Assembly: GCF_019218745.1 (NCBI RefSeq)
Contig: NZ_JAHUXA010000024.1
Location: forward strand, 1 to 51,364
DNA length: 51,364 nt
From: Enterobacter sp. ENT03
Lineage (GTDB): Bacteria > Pseudomonadota > Gammaproteobacteria > Enterobacterales > Enterobacteriaceae
Reading direction: 5' to 3'
In this document: one piece after another, positions 9,761-18,622 of the stretch
Layout of the letters: each line of letters begins with the position of its first letter
Numbering within the stretch: the stretch's first letter is position 1
Notes under the pieces: generated by a model
What the model was told of the DNA's origin: nothing
The model's input: only the letters and a program-made list of their open reading frames with translations
Database searches by the model: none
Program-made: the position numbers and the translations under genes

Positions 9761-10165
9761 TTATTCTTCCTCGAGTTTATAAAACAAAGGCCCATCTTTT
9801 TCGCGGGTAATCAGGTTAAGCCAAATATCATTGCCGGCTTCATTTATTTCTTCGGTTTTTTCGGCAATTATTTGACTTAAAGTCTGCGCATCGATGTCCC
9901 CTTCAGCTTGTAAATCGTTAAGCAGTCGGGTAAAGGTTTCAATTTTCACTACGCGAAATAATCGATCTTTTATATGGCGATCGCGTTCTTCCAGCAACAT
10001 ATTTCTTGATTGCCTGGTATGGCTGACATTCGTTAATATATCGCTTTCTAAATCAGAGAGCGTTCTTTTTCCCTGAGTTAAATTAACGTCTTTTTCTGCT
10101 TCCCCCGATTCGGTTTCCTTCGCGGAAATGTGAAAACGAGCCGGGACAAGGTTCTCGGGCAGCAT
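9761..10165 (-). CDS. Hypothetical protein, 134 aa
   Basis: Not recognised. It is a hydrophilic, mostly helical 134-residue protein with a basic patch (ERDRHIKDRLFRVVKIETF, about residues 60-78) and acidic ends (finishing YKLEEE). It has no membrane segment. The ATG at 10165 has a purine-rich leader containing AAGGAT. It lies immediately before the 146-aa gene on the same strand and divergent from the membrane-anchored protein gene at 10271. The three look like one small lineage-specific locus inserted between exbD and gpr, and their AT content is higher than that of the neighbours. Confidence 0.65.
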   Translation of the reverse strand: MLPENLVPARFHISAKETESGEAEKDVNLTQGKRTLSDLESDILTNVSHTRQSRNMLLEERDRHIKDRLFRVVKIETFTRLLNDLQAEGDIDAQTLSQIIAEKTEEINEAGNDIWLNLITREKDGPLFYKLEEE

Positions 10166-10270
10166 CTCTAATATCCTTTGATTTCAAACGAGTGGGGAAG
10201 GGGTCCGGGCGTGAGGTGCGTTGACAATATCATGGCAGACTTTTAAAATCAAAAAAAATGGAGCCAGCCC

Positions 10271-10798
10271 ATGAACAGTATTTTTTATTCTGTTATTGCT
10301 TTGCTGTTACTTACAGCGGGTGTACTTGTTATGATGCGCGAGCTGAATAAAGGCACGCCAGCCGCAGACAGCAACCCACATCCCGAGGCAACGCCGTTGT
10401 CGAAGGAGGAGGGAGAAGATCACTTTTCAATGTTAATGAATGCCATTACGCCGGTATGGTATTGGCGCGTCAATCATGAATATATTGATTTTTTGCACGC
10501 GACAATTAAAAGAATGAACATATCGCAAATAAATAGCGTGCCGGGCTTATTTGAAGCACAACGTCGTTGTAGCGATCTGAATTCCGCGGTGTATAAGTAT
10601 TACGATAATATAAAAAAACGTTGTTTTAATGGCGAAAGAGTACCGCATTCCGATCTGGATTTACTGAACTTAAGTCAGTGCTTCCACGAATTCAGTCTCG
10701 ACGCCTATCCGGAACTGGTGGCGCTGGTATGGCCAGAGTATGCCCGTCCGGATGTGGATCCGCGAGACGTGAGCACCGCGAAGATCGCAGAAGGGTAA
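10271..10798 (+). CDS. Hypothetical membrane-anchored protein, 175 aa
   Basis: Not recognised. Residues 3-22 (SIFYSVIALLLLTAGVLVMM) form one N-terminal transmembrane anchor without a clear cleavage site. A soluble helical domain of about 150 residues follows. It has three scattered cysteines and a tryptophan-rich stretch (ITPVWYWRVNHEY). GGAG stands nine bases before the ATG. It is divergent from the two hypothetical genes at 9319-10165, which suggests a shared control region at 10166-10270. No function is assigned. Confidence 0.65.
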   Translation: MNSIFYSVIALLLLTAGVLVMMRELNKGTPAADSNPHPEATPLSKEEGEDHFSMLMNAITPVWYWRVNHEYIDFLHATIKRMNISQINSVPGLFEAQRRCSDLNSAVYKYYDNIKKRCFNGERVPHSDLDLLNLSQCFHEFSLDAYPELVALVWPEYARPDVDPRDVSTAKIAEG

Positions 10799-10821
10799 AT
10801 GCCGGGAAGGTATCCCGGCAT
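10799..10821. terminator. Hairpin between convergent genes
   Basis: ATGCCGGGA (10799-10807) pairs with TCCCGGCAT (10813-10821) directly after the stop of the 175-aa gene and before the end of the convergent gpr. There is no long T run, so it is a weak or assisted terminator. Confidence 0.5.
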
Positions 10822-10828
10822 GAAGACA

Positions 10829-11869
10829 TTATTTGTCTGATGACGCCTGCCAGAGATTTAGCTCGCCGTCTGCCACATGTTTATCGATCTGCACCAGTTC
10901 TTCCGCGCTGAAGGTGAGATGACTGAGCGCCCGCACGTTCTCCTCGATTTGCTCCGGACGGCTTGCGCCAATCAGTACCGAGGTGACGCGCGCGTCTTTC
11001 AGCAGCCAGCTTAACGCCATCTGCGCCATGGACTGCCCGCGCTGCTGCGCCATCTCGTTGAGCAGACGCAAACTGTTGAGGTTGCTCTCGGTCAGCATCT
11101 TCTCGGTTAACCCGCGCACCTTTTTGCCTTCCCGCTGCATACGCGAACCGTCAGGAATGCCGTTGAGGTATTTGCCGGTCAGCAGACCCTGCGCCAGCGG
11201 CGTAAAGGCGATACAGCCCACGCCGTTGGCTTCAAGCGTGTCCAGCAGGCCGCTTTTGTCAACCCAGCGGTTAAGCAGGTTGTAAGACGGCTGGTGGATG
11301 AGCAGCGGTATTTTCCATTCACGCAGCAAATCGACCATCGTCTGCGTGCGTTCAGATGAATAGGACGAAATACCGACATACAGCGCTTTTCCACTCTGCA
11401 CGGCCTGCGCCAGCGCCGAGGCTGTCTCTTCCATTGGCGTGTTCTCATCCACGCGGTGGGAATAGAAAATATCGACGTACTCCAGCCCCATACGACTGAG
11501 GCTCTGATCGAGACTGGCGAGCAGATACTTACGCGAACCGCCGGAACCATACGGACCAGGCCACATATCATAGCCCGCTTTAGTCGAGATGATCAGCTCA
11601 TCGCGGTACGCGGCAAAGTCTTCCCGGAGCAGACGGCCAAAGTTTTCCTCGGCGCTGCCCGGCGGCGGGCCATAGTTATTGGCTAAATCGAAATGGGTTA
11701 TACCTGCATCAAAAGCGGTGCGCAGCAGGGCGCGCTGTGTTTCCAGCGGTTGTACATGACCAAAACTGTGCCACAGACCCAGCGACAGGGCGGGCAGGCG
11801 CAGCCCGCTCTTCCCGCAGTAGCGATACTGCATCTCCTCGTAGCGGGCAGGGTTAGCTAACCAGGGCAT
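10829..11869 (-). CDS. gpr: L-glyceraldehyde-3-phosphate reductase Gpr (YghZ)
   Basis: An aldo-keto reductase of 346 residues, colinear with E. coli YghZ/Gpr (AKR14 family). It reduces L-glyceraldehyde 3-phosphate and methylglyoxal with NADPH. The catalytic Asp/Tyr are in THFDLANNYGPP, the Lys in IISTKAGYDMWPG and the His in IFYSHRVDE. The cofactor-binding tail contains TSVLIGASRPEQ. The ATG at 11869 (MPWLANPARYEEMQYRYCG) is the family start and has GGAGACATC upstream. It is a single-gene unit facing a long AT-rich intergenic region. Confidence 0.95.
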   Translation of the reverse strand: MPWLANPARYEEMQYRYCGKSGLRLPALSLGLWHSFGHVQPLETQRALLRTAFDAGITHFDLANNYGPPPGSAEENFGRLLREDFAAYRDELIISTKAGYDMWPGPYGSGGSRKYLLASLDQSLSRMGLEYVDIFYSHRVDENTPMEETASALAQAVQSGKALYVGISSYSSERTQTMVDLLREWKIPLLIHQPSYNLLNRWVDKSGLLDTLEANGVGCIAFTPLAQGLLTGKYLNGIPDGSRMQREGKKVRGLTEKMLTESNLNSLRLLNEMAQQRGQSMAQMALSWLLKDARVTSVLIGASRPEQIEENVRALSHLTFSAEELVQIDKHVADGELNLWQASSDK

Positions 11870-12508
11870 GATGTCTCCTTTCTTGATTATAAAAATTCGA
11901 AACAGTGTTTCTATTTTAGCGTTATGACCGCTCCTCACAAGCCGCTACCGTCACAAATCTTTTAGGATGATGTAGCGATGCTTAACTATTCATGCATCTT
12001 ACTTATCGTTTCAGCCCCGGCTAAGGGCATGGGTCAGCAAGAAAGCGGAAGGTCAGGCAGCGTAAGCATTCGTGAGGTATTGATGCGGAAAAGAGAAAGC
12101 ATTTATTACGGGTAACATCTGCATAATATGTCAAAAACGCTAATTAATTATACGTGTCGAATTAAAGGATCACTTAATTTAAATTAATTCGCGCTCCTTG
12201 AATTACCGTCTATATTGAGATGCTGCACCAGCATGCCAGGAATAATATTATTTAAGTAAGGGCTTTTTTTGATCGTCAACGTTGTTTAAATGAGCACTAA
12301 AACGCTATTTTTTTTGGGAAGATTCTTATTCTCCATTTGTTAAAAAATCTTAGCAGACTAAATAAGTAAGCAAAAGATTTTCTCTTAAAGATAAGTAGCT
12401 TACAGATAGTACCCGTTGTCGCTATCTGGCGTTTTGTTATGTAAAAGTGTGAGCAAAAGTGAATGGCGATATTATTAAAATGCCTGGAGCCTTGTTTTTA
12501 AAAGGATT

Positions 12509-12547
12509 CCTGGCGGAATATTTTTTGATTAAAAAATCTCCGCCAGG
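12509..12547. repeat. 39-base near-perfect palindrome
   Basis: CCTGGCGGA (12509-12517) pairs with TCCGCCAGG (12539-12547), and inside it ATTTTTT (12520-12526) pairs with AAAAAAT (12531-12537) around a GATT loop. It lies directly upstream of the chemoreceptor promoter. It could be a terminator of an unseen upstream transcript or a protein-binding site. Confidence 0.7.
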
Positions 12548-12550
12548 GCA

Positions 12551-12577
12551 TACATATTACGCATATTTTGCCGATAA
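12551..12577 (+). promoter_or_regulatory. FliA (sigma-28) promoter of the chemoreceptor gene
   Basis: A perfect sigma-28 -10 element GCCGATAA lies at 12570-12577. At the canonical 11-base spacing, TACATATT (12551-12558) matches the -35 TAAAGTTT at 5 of 8 positions. The start codon is 54 bases downstream, as for other enterobacterial receptor genes. Confidence 0.75.
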
Positions 12578-12631
12578 CCATAATAAGTCCCACCTTCTGG
12601 ATGGGAATGCACCTCAAGCAAGGAATTAACT

Positions 12632-14272
12632 ATGCGTATGCTCCAAAATTTTACAATTCGCTTTGTGATGCTCGCCATCCTGGGCGTTTTCTGCCTGCTA
12701 TGGTCAGGCGTCGGGTTATACAGCGTTTTATCGCTGTCGAAAGTGGCCGACGGTAATGAAGTGGATCGTCAACTGGTCACGCAGATGACGTTGCTCAGCC
12801 AGGGCAACGATCAGTATTTCCGCGTGGTCACCCGCCTGACGCGGGCAATGGACGTGAAAGCGTCAGGCGGTACTGCCGATTTTGGGCCGGTCCAGCAGGC
12901 GCTGGACAATATGAAAACCAAACTCGACGCGCTGAAGGCGATTTCGCCAGGTCCGATTGATGCCAACGTCTCAGCCCAGGTGCTCAGCAGCTGGCAGGCG
13001 CTGCTGGATCAGGGCGTGACGCCGCAGGTCCAGTTTGCGCAGCAGGGGAATGTCGAGGCTTATCGCAATCAGGCAAACAGCGTAACGCCGGGTCTGAGCC
13101 GTGCGTTTGGCGCCAGCGCCGAAGCATTTAATAAGGCGGCGAGCCAGAAGCTGGATGATACCCGCATCATGGTTGATGAGCAGACCAGTATGACCCGTAC
13201 ACTCATTATTGTCGCCGTGGTGCTCGGTATCCTGTTACTGCTGTTCTCGGACCGCTATCTGGTAACAATGCTGGTAAAACCGCTGGCGAAAATCCGTCAG
13301 CACTTCCGTTTGATCGCGCAGGGTGACCTCAGCCAGCCGGTCGAAGCAATGGGCCGCAACTGTGTGGGTCAGATGGTGCCGCTGTTACAGGCAATGCAGG
13401 ACAGTCTGCGGGAATCCGTCAGCGCTATTCGGGCTGGCAGCGACAATATCTGGCGCGGAGCGACGGAAATTTCCAGCGGTAATAACGACCTCTCTTCCCG
13501 TACCGAGGAGCAGGCCGCCGCGCTGGAAGAGACGGCGGCGAGCATGGAACAGTTGACCGCGACCGTGAAGCTGAACGCTGAAAGCGCGCGTCAGGCCAGC
13601 GAACTGGCAGATGTGGCTTCCACTACTGCCAGTAAAGGCGGCGCGCTGGTCAGTGAAGTGGTTACGACGATGACCGGAATTTCTGACAGCTCGAAGAAAA
13701 TTGCTGAGATCACCACGGTGATCAACAGCATTGCCTTCCAGACCAATATCCTGGCGCTGAACGCTGCCGTTGAAGCCGCGCGTGCCGGTGAACAGGGGCG
13801 TGGTTTTGCGGTAGTGGCCGGTGAAGTGCGTAACCTGGCGAGCCGTAGCGCCGGGGCTGCTAAAGAGATCGAAACCCTGATTGCCGATTCGGTAAACCGT
13901 GTTGAGCGGGGCGCAAAACTGGTGAACGATACCGGTACCACGATGGAAGGGATCCTGCGCGCCGTCACCGAAGTTACCACCATAATGAAACAGATCGCCG
14001 GGGCCTCTGCGGAACAGAGCAAAGGCATTTCGCAGGTGGGAATTGCGATCACGCAGATGGACAGCGTTACCCAGCAGAACGCTGCGCTGGTTGAGCAGGT
14101 TTCGGCGGCTGCCGCTGCCCTTGAGCGGCAGACTGAAGAACTGCAACGTGCGGTGCAACAGTTCCGTTTATCAGCCGATGAGCAGAAAGTCGCCGCCGCA
14201 CCGACGATCGCTGCTGCGCCACGCCACGTGGCAGCAACGAAATCTGCCGCCGATGAGTGGGTTGCTTTCTGA
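12632..14272 (+). CDS. Methyl-accepting chemotaxis protein (Tsr/Tar class)
   Basis: A 546-residue transmembrane chemoreceptor. TM1 is at about residues 8-32. A helical periplasmic four-helix ligand domain (about 35-188) follows. TM2 is at about 189-207 ([16 protein letters not shown]), then a HAMP domain (about 208-262) and the long cytoplasmic signalling hairpin. The hairpin tip is canonical: [18 protein letters not shown] and [17 protein letters not shown]. Methylation regions ([19 protein letters not shown]) are present. The C-terminal EWVAF resembles the NWETF pentapeptide that tethers CheR and CheB. The periplasmic domain does not resemble Tsr, Tar, Trg or Tap, so the ligand is unknown. 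AAGGAA precedes the ATG. The sigma-28 promoter upstream and terminator downstream make it a free-standing flagellar-regulon gene. Confidence 0.93.
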   Translation: MRMLQNFTIRFVMLAILGVFCLLWSGVGLYSVLSLSKVADGNEVDRQLVTQMTLLSQGNDQYFRVVTRLTRAMDVKASGGTADFGPVQQALDNMKTKLDALKAISPGPIDANVSAQVLSSWQALLDQGVTPQVQFAQQGNVEAYRNQANSVTPGLSRAFGASAEAFNKAASQKLDDTRIMVDEQTSMTRTLIIVAVVLGILLLLFSDRYLVTMLVKPLAKIRQHFRLIAQGDLSQPVEAMGRNCVGQMVPLLQAMQDSLRESVSAIRAGSDNIWRGATEISSGNNDLSSRTEEQAAALEETAASMEQLTATVKLNAESARQASELADVASTTASKGGALVSEVVTTMTGISDSSKKIAEITTVINSIAFQTNILALNAAVEAARAGEQGRGFAVVAGEVRNLASRSAGAAKEIETLIADSVNRVERGAKLVNDTGTTMEGILRAVTEVTTIMKQIAGASAEQSKGISQVGIAITQMDSVTQQNAALVEQVSAAAAALERQTEELQRAVQQFRLSADEQKVAAAPTIAAAPRHVAATKSAADEWVAF

Positions 14273-14294
14273 TAGTTCGCTTTCTGTAACCGGA

Positions 14295-14322
14295 GCCACG
14301 ACGTTATCGTCGTGGCTTTTTT
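14295..14322 (+). terminator. Intrinsic terminator of the chemoreceptor gene
   Basis: GCCACGACG (14295-14303) pairs perfectly with CGTCGTGGC (14308-14316) around TTAT and is followed by TTTTTT. Confidence 0.95.
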
Positions 14323-14338
14323 GATCGCCGCTGGAAAG

Positions 14339-15046
14339 TTAGCGGCGGGCGTCGGTGATCATCTGCGTCACCGCGCTCAGATTGCCGATTTTGACATCGC
14401 TGGCGCGCTGAAATTTACTCTTATCGATCAGCAACAGCGATTGCTGCGCACGACTTAACAGCTGCGTTTTAAATCCCGCATTGTGCTCCGTCGGATCCCA
14501 CATATCGCCCTGGGCATCAACGCCTTCACAGGAAAAGATAAACAGGTCGATCTCAAGCGTTTTCAACAAGGGCGCGAGCGTCGGATTCATATAGCAGCGA
14601 TATTTACGATCCAGCTCACCGCCGGTGCAAATCAGCGTGACGTGCTGGCGACGTGCCATCTCCTGACACACGGGCTGGCTGTTGGTAAACACCGTCAGCG
14701 GCATATCCGGCAACTGCCGCGCCAGCAGAAAACAGGTGGAGCTGGCATCCAGCGCCAGGCACATTCCTTCTTCGATCCACGCCAGCGCATGGCGGGCAAT
14801 ATCTGCTTTATCCGCGTAATGGCTTTTCAGCCGGGCGACAAAAGGCTCGCCGCCATCGTGATTTTGCGTGTGGATCACGCGCGCGCGCCCGTGATGACGC
14901 ACGATTTTTCCCTGCGCCTGTAACGCCGTGAGATCCCGGCGCAACGTCTCTTTGCTGATGCCGAGCTGTGCCGCCAGGCTGGCGGTAGTCAGGGTGTCGT
15001 GGCGGGCAAGAAGCGCCAGAATGGTTTGCTGTCGCGCGGATTTCAT
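14339..15046 (-). CDS. DeoR-family regulator, FucR-like
   Basis: A 235-residue sugar-operon regulator with a DeoR-type helix-turn-helix at residues 17-50 (LTTASLAAQLGISKETLRRD) and a C-terminal sugar-isomerase-like effector domain. It closely resembles the L-fucose activator FucR of E. coli: LKSHYADKADIARHALAWIEEGM, split by few differences, and IDLFIFSCEGVDAQG are near-identical blocks. No fucose-utilisation genes are in the window, so it is either an orphan FucR paralogue or a regulator of something else. It lies 8 bases after the diguanylate cyclase gene on the same strand, so the two are probably co-transcribed. Confidence 0.85.
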   Translation of the reverse strand: MKSARQQTILALLARHDTLTTASLAAQLGISKETLRRDLTALQAQGKIVRHHGRARVIHTQNHDGGEPFVARLKSHYADKADIARHALAWIEEGMCLALDASSTCFLLARQLPDMPLTVFTNSQPVCQEMARRQHVTLICTGGELDRKYRCYMNPTLAPLLKTLEIDLFIFSCEGVDAQGDMWDPTEHNAGFKTQLLSRAQQSLLLIDKSKFQRASDVKIGNLSAVTQMITDARR

Positions 15047-15054
15047 CGCCAGCC

Positions 15055-16035
15055 TCAGGCGATCAGGCGCGGGAAAATAGAGATCAGCGTCGCGCCCATC
15101 GCCACGCCATTTTTACCGGAGTGCTTGATGTGATACATCGCCTCATCGGCGCGGGTTAACGCCCCGACAAAATTGTCCTGCGGCTGCACTTCATCTATAC
15201 CAATGGACGCGCCAACCGATCCGACGCCGTTATCCAGATCAAAGGGCGTCAGCACGGCGTGCAGCAGATCCTGCGCCGCGTGGTGGATCACGGCATCGGC
15301 CAGCGCAAAAGGGAGCAACAGCACAAACTCATCACCGCCGAGGCGTCCGATAGTCGTCCCCGGCGGGCAGGTCTCCCGCAGCCGGCTGCTCAGCTGGATC
15401 AGCAGTTCATCGCCGCTGCGATGGCCGAGCGTATCGTTAACGTGCTTAAAGTTATCCAGATCGATAAAGGCCACGCACAGCGGCCCGGCCAGCTTACGCT
15501 CGTCGAACTGCTTAATTAGCGCATGACGGTTGGCAAGGCCAGTGAGCGGATCGTGATTCGCCAATAGCGCCAGTTGCTCTTCGTACTGTTTCTCTTTGGT
15601 CATGTCGATATGCGTTCCGGTGACCTTAAGCGGATGGCCGTTGGCGTCCCGTTCGCTGATCCGGCCACGATCCAGCACCCAGGTCACGGTGCCGTTTTTA
15701 TGCTGCATACGATGGAGGGCTTCGTACCAGGGCGCTTTGCCCTCCAGATGATCGTAGAACGCTTTCAGCACCCACTGACGATCCTCGGGATGCAGGTGAT
15801 CTTTCCACACCTCGAACTGCGCGTTGAGCTCTTTCGGCTGATAGCCGAGCATCGATCCCCAGCGGCGGTTAAAGATGATCAGTTTTCCGCTGGGAATATC
15901 CAGTTGCCACAGGCACAGCCCGGTGCCGTCAAGGGCGGCGCTGAGTTTACTGCGGGCGTCACGCGCCAGCCTCACCAGACGGGCATTATGCTTTTTCAGA
16001 TTCTGGATCTGCTGCGATAGCGCGCGTTCAGACAT
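15055..16035 (-). CDS. PAS-GGDEF diguanylate cyclase
   Basis: A 326-residue cytoplasmic signalling protein. After an N-terminal coiled-coil-like segment (1-28) comes a PAS_3 domain (about 30-147: LCLWQLDIPSGKLIIFNRRW, then MTKEKQYEEQLALLANHDPL). A GGDEF domain follows (about 160-315). The active motif GRLGGDEFVLLLP is intact and DNFKHVNDTLGH supplies the metal-binding Asp, so it should make cyclic-di-GMP. The four residues at the inhibitory I-site position are PPGT instead of RxxD, so product inhibition at that site is unlikely. It has no membrane segment. The FucR-like gene follows within 8 bases. Confidence 0.92.
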   Translation of the reverse strand: MSERALSQQIQNLKKHNARLVRLARDARSKLSAALDGTGLCLWQLDIPSGKLIIFNRRWGSMLGYQPKELNAQFEVWKDHLHPEDRQWVLKAFYDHLEGKAPWYEALHRMQHKNGTVTWVLDRGRISERDANGHPLKVTGTHIDMTKEKQYEEQLALLANHDPLTGLANRHALIKQFDERKLAGPLCVAFIDLDNFKHVNDTLGHRSGDELLIQLSSRLRETCPPGTTIGRLGGDEFVLLLPFALADAVIHHAAQDLLHAVLTPFDLDNGVGSVGASIGIDEVQPQDNFVGALTRADEAMYHIKHSGKNGVAMGATLISIFPRLIA

Positions 16036-16133
16036 AGGTGGCCGTGATGATTAAATAAAAAATCATTCTTACCAGTTATTATTTTGTTGTAAATATGTGG
16101 CAGGAAAAAGAGAGCGGCGGGCGGCAGGAAAAG

Positions 16134-16159
16134 AAAAATCCGGGCGGGGTGCGCCCGGA
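16134..16159 (-). terminator. Intrinsic terminator of yghU
   Basis: On the minus strand TCCGGGC (16159-16153) pairs with GCCCGGA (16145-16139) and is followed by TTTTT. Confidence 0.85.
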
Positions 16160-16167
16160 CGGGGAGA

Positions 16168-17034
16168 TCAGGCGTTGCGCTTGTCTTCGGTGTGGGTATC
16201 GAAGTCGCTGGCGTCGTGACGCTCGTGCAGCTGTTCGTTGAGCGGCCCGTTGGTGCGGTTGACGATGCGACCACGCTTCACCCCCGGACGCTCCGCCACT
16301 TCTTTCGCCCAGCGCAGGACATTTTTGTAGCTGCCCGCATCAAGGAATTCAGCGGCGTCATAAATAGTGCCGAGCACAACATTGCCGTACCACGGCCAGA
16401 TCGCCATATCCGCGATAGTGTATTCATCGCCGGCAACAAATTTATGCTTCGCCAGTTGCTGGTCCAGCACGTCGAGCTGACGCTTGGCTTCCATGGTAAA
16501 GCGGTTGATCGCGTACTCGATTTTCACCGGCGCATAGTGATAAAAATGGCCGAATCCGCCGCCGAGGAACGGGGCTGCGCCCTGTAACCAGAACAGCCAG
16601 TTCAGCGCTTCGGTGCGACCGGCCGGATCTTTCGGCAGGAAGTGACCGTATTTTTCCGCCAGATACAGCAGAATGGATCCGGATTCGAACACGCGGGTCG
16701 GCGGCGTAGTGGAATGATCGCTAAGGGCCGGGATTTTGGAGTTCGGGTTCACCTCAACAAAGCCGCTGGAGAACTGATCGCCCTCGCCAATGCGGATAAG
16801 CCAGGCGTCGTATTCTGCGCCGGTCACGCCTTTTTCCAGCAGCTCCTCCAGCAGGATCGTCACCTTCTGACCGTTCGGTGTGCCGAGCGAGTAAAGCTGA
16901 AGCGGGTGTTTGCCGACCGGCAGGGTTTTCTCGTGGGTCGCGCCGGATACCGGACGATTGATGTTGACAAACGCGCCGCCAGCGGACTTGTCCCACGTCC
17001 AGGTTTTCGGTGGCTGATACTGATTGTCTGACAT
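16168..17034 (-). CDS. yghU: Disulfide-bond reductase / GST YghU
   Basis: A nu-class glutathione transferase homologue of 288 residues, the same length as E. coli YghU, with disulfide-bond reductase and organic hydroperoxidase activity in that species. The thioredoxin-fold domain (about 46-130: LQLYSLGTPNGQKVTILLEE, NPNSKIPAL, RVFESGSILLYLAEKYG) is followed by the all-helical domain with the APFLGGGFGHFYHYAPVKIE block. The tail NEQLHERHDASDF is conserved. The ATG at 17034 (MSDNQYQPPKTWTWDKS) with AGGTTAAC before it is preferred to an ATG six codons upstream. It has its own terminator. Confidence 0.96.
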   Translation of the reverse strand: MSDNQYQPPKTWTWDKSAGGAFVNINRPVSGATHEKTLPVGKHPLQLYSLGTPNGQKVTILLEELLEKGVTGAEYDAWLIRIGEGDQFSSGFVEVNPNSKIPALSDHSTTPPTRVFESGSILLYLAEKYGHFLPKDPAGRTEALNWLFWLQGAAPFLGGGFGHFYHYAPVKIEYAINRFTMEAKRQLDVLDQQLAKHKFVAGDEYTIADMAIWPWYGNVVLGTIYDAAEFLDAGSYKNVLRWAKEVAERPGVKRGRIVNRTNGPLNEQLHERHDASDFDTHTEDKRNA

Positions 17035-17128
17035 GTTAACCTGCCTTTTCATTGATGTATTGATGCAGTGTAGCAGGCGCTACGCGCGTCAACTGACGGT
17101 TAGTGCGCTTAACGCCAGGGGTTCAGAT

Positions 17129-17689
17129 TCAGGCAAAAAGGCGTTCAGCCCAGACGTTGACGTCATCGCCGCTGCCCAGATCCGGCTGGACCAGACCGTT
17201 AACCATAAAGGTCGGGGAGACGTGAATACCGTTCTGGCGCGCGTATTTGCAGTGCCACTTAATGACGGTTTGCAGATCCGCCCGGCCAAAGGGTACTGAG
17301 GCATCGACCCCGCTATAGCGTTGCAAACGCGCCAGAATATCGTTCGGCGTGGCATCCATATTCGGACCGCTGCAATGGTCGGTAAATTCAAACTCTTCAC
17401 GATGATCGGCAACCGCCTGCATGACCTTATGCGCAGCATCGCGCCCGTCTGGCAGCGTTGAGGCCGCAAGGATGTAGCGCACGATCACACCGGAATAGAG
17501 ATGCCACGGCTGGGATTGCAGACGAATTTTAATGGTGACCTTGTCTTCGCCGACGTGCTGTAACAGCGCATCCAGCTTATTAAAGGCTCTTACTGAAAAC
17601 GGGCAGGTAGGTTCAAGGAAGACTTCAAAGGTGCGTGGCCCGTGGCCCCATTCCAGCGGCTGAGCATTAAGGGCAGGTTGCTGACTCAT
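17129..17689 (-). CDS. DsbA-like thioredoxin-fold protein
   Basis: A 186-residue protein with a thioredoxin fold carrying a helical insertion, as in the DsbA/FrnE family. The active-site position reads EPTCPFSVRAF, that is Cys-Pro-Phe-Ser, so the second, resolving Cys of CxxC is replaced by Ser. The cis-Pro loop is HVSPTFMVNG near the C-terminus. No signal peptide is present, so it is probably cytoplasmic. A single active-site Cys suggests a glutathione-linked (monothiol) or peroxidatic role rather than a dithiol oxidoreductase, which is inference. It is upstream of yghU on the same strand, separated by about 94 bases. Confidence 0.8.
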   Translation of the reverse strand: MSQQPALNAQPLEWGHGPRTFEVFLEPTCPFSVRAFNKLDALLQHVGEDKVTIKIRLQSQPWHLYSGVIVRYILAASTLPDGRDAAHKVMQAVADHREEFEFTDHCSGPNMDATPNDILARLQRYSGVDASVPFGRADLQTVIKWHCKYARQNGIHVSPTFMVNGLVQPDLGSGDDVNVWAERLFA

Positions 17690-17765
17690 GTTAACTCCTG
17701 ATGTTGTGTGTTTTTAATCACTATATCAAAAGCGCGATGAATGTTTTTAGCACGACGGACAGAGA

Positions 17766-17792
17766 AAGGAAAAGGCACGCTGGCGTGCCTTT
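17766..17792 (-). terminator. Intrinsic terminator after the 82-aa gene
   Basis: AAAGGCACGC (17771-17780) pairs perfectly with GCGTGCCTTT (17783-17792) around TG. On the minus strand the stem ends in TTT and continues TCCTT. It follows the stop of the gene at 17808. Confidence 0.8.
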
Positions 17793-17807
17793 GCCGGAGA
17801 GAGGGGA

Positions 17808-18056
17808 TCAGTATTTGATGTCGCGCGCTTCCTGACGCCCGTCCTGTTTTGCCTGGCGTTTGTCCTGGCGGCATTCATGATTGCTTTTATTATCGTTAAC
17901 CACGCACTGGCGCTTGTCCTGACGCGCATCCCGGCGGGCATCCTGACGCGTATCTCGCGCTTCGCGGCGCTCATGCGCCCGTTCGGTGGCCTGCGCCACG
18001 TTAATACTACCGGCAAGCAGCGCAAGACCGGTAACAACCGCAAGTAAGGATTTCAT
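17808..18056 (-). CDS. Small secreted Arg/Asp/Gln-rich protein
   Basis: An 82-residue protein with a clear Sec signal peptide (MKSLLAVVTGLALLAGSINV, cleavage after AQA at about residue 23). The mature part is highly charged and repetitive, with short R-Q-D-A-R and D-K-R-Q units (for example DTRQDARRDARQDKRQ). It has two cysteines, in QCVVND and HECRQD, that could form a disulfide. I know of no function; it is likely periplasmic. AGGTCACC stands just before the ATG at 18056, and a terminator follows. Confidence 0.75.
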   Translation of the reverse strand: MKSLLAVVTGLALLAGSINVAQATERAHERREARDTRQDARRDARQDKRQCVVNDNKSNHECRQDKRQAKQDGRQEARDIKY

Positions 18057-18622
18057 AGGTGACCTGTTTATAAAAAGGGAAAGAGGGGGCGAGGCGCCCG
18101 GTCCGGTATTGTATGAAAAGCGGGGGAGGAGGTTGGGGGTATAAATGCGGTTTTCGAGGGGCGTCCTGATTCAGCGCTGTCACCGGTTTTTTCGCGCCGC
18201 ATGAATTCATCACGCCGGGTGTCTGTGAATAAGGACGTGAAAGCGCGTAGTAATATACCTGTATTTTAAAGGGTATGAGCTATCGATGCCTTTTCTATAT
18301 ATTCGACGAAAAATGCTGATTTTTTACCAGTGGAAACTCTCTAACATATTAACTTTTTTATTTCTGTAATTGGTTAACTAAGAGAAATAATTAAATCGCG
18401 GTTTTTTTCATGACTCGTTATAAACTAACAGGTAAATTTATTTTAATGAAATGTCTGGTAATAATACGCAAGTGAAAAAGATTATCTGCGCGGATATGGT
18501 GTGTTTACCGTTAGCTGACTGGCAATAATGCTGGTTTTGTTAATGGTGCAGACATCATGACGTGTCTGCTGTTCCGGGATTTTTATTTCTGTTCAAATAT
18601 TCTAATGAATTGGAGTATTACC
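18057..18622. other. 566-base AT-rich intergenic region
   Basis: This divergent spacer lies between the small secreted protein gene and the GH18-like gene. Frames in its left part are short and unconvincing. The right two thirds is AT-rich and must contain the promoter of the GH18-like gene, but no strong -35/-10 pair stands out. Confidence 0.55.

Larger units (their letters stand above)
11870..12631. other. 762-base AT-rich intergenic region
   Basis: No convincing gene was found between the divergent gpr and chemoreceptor genes. The right end holds a long palindrome (12509-12547) and a sigma-28 promoter (12551-12577). The remainder (about 11940-12500) is AT-rich with no open frame of note. 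A small RNA cannot be excluded. Confidence 0.6.
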
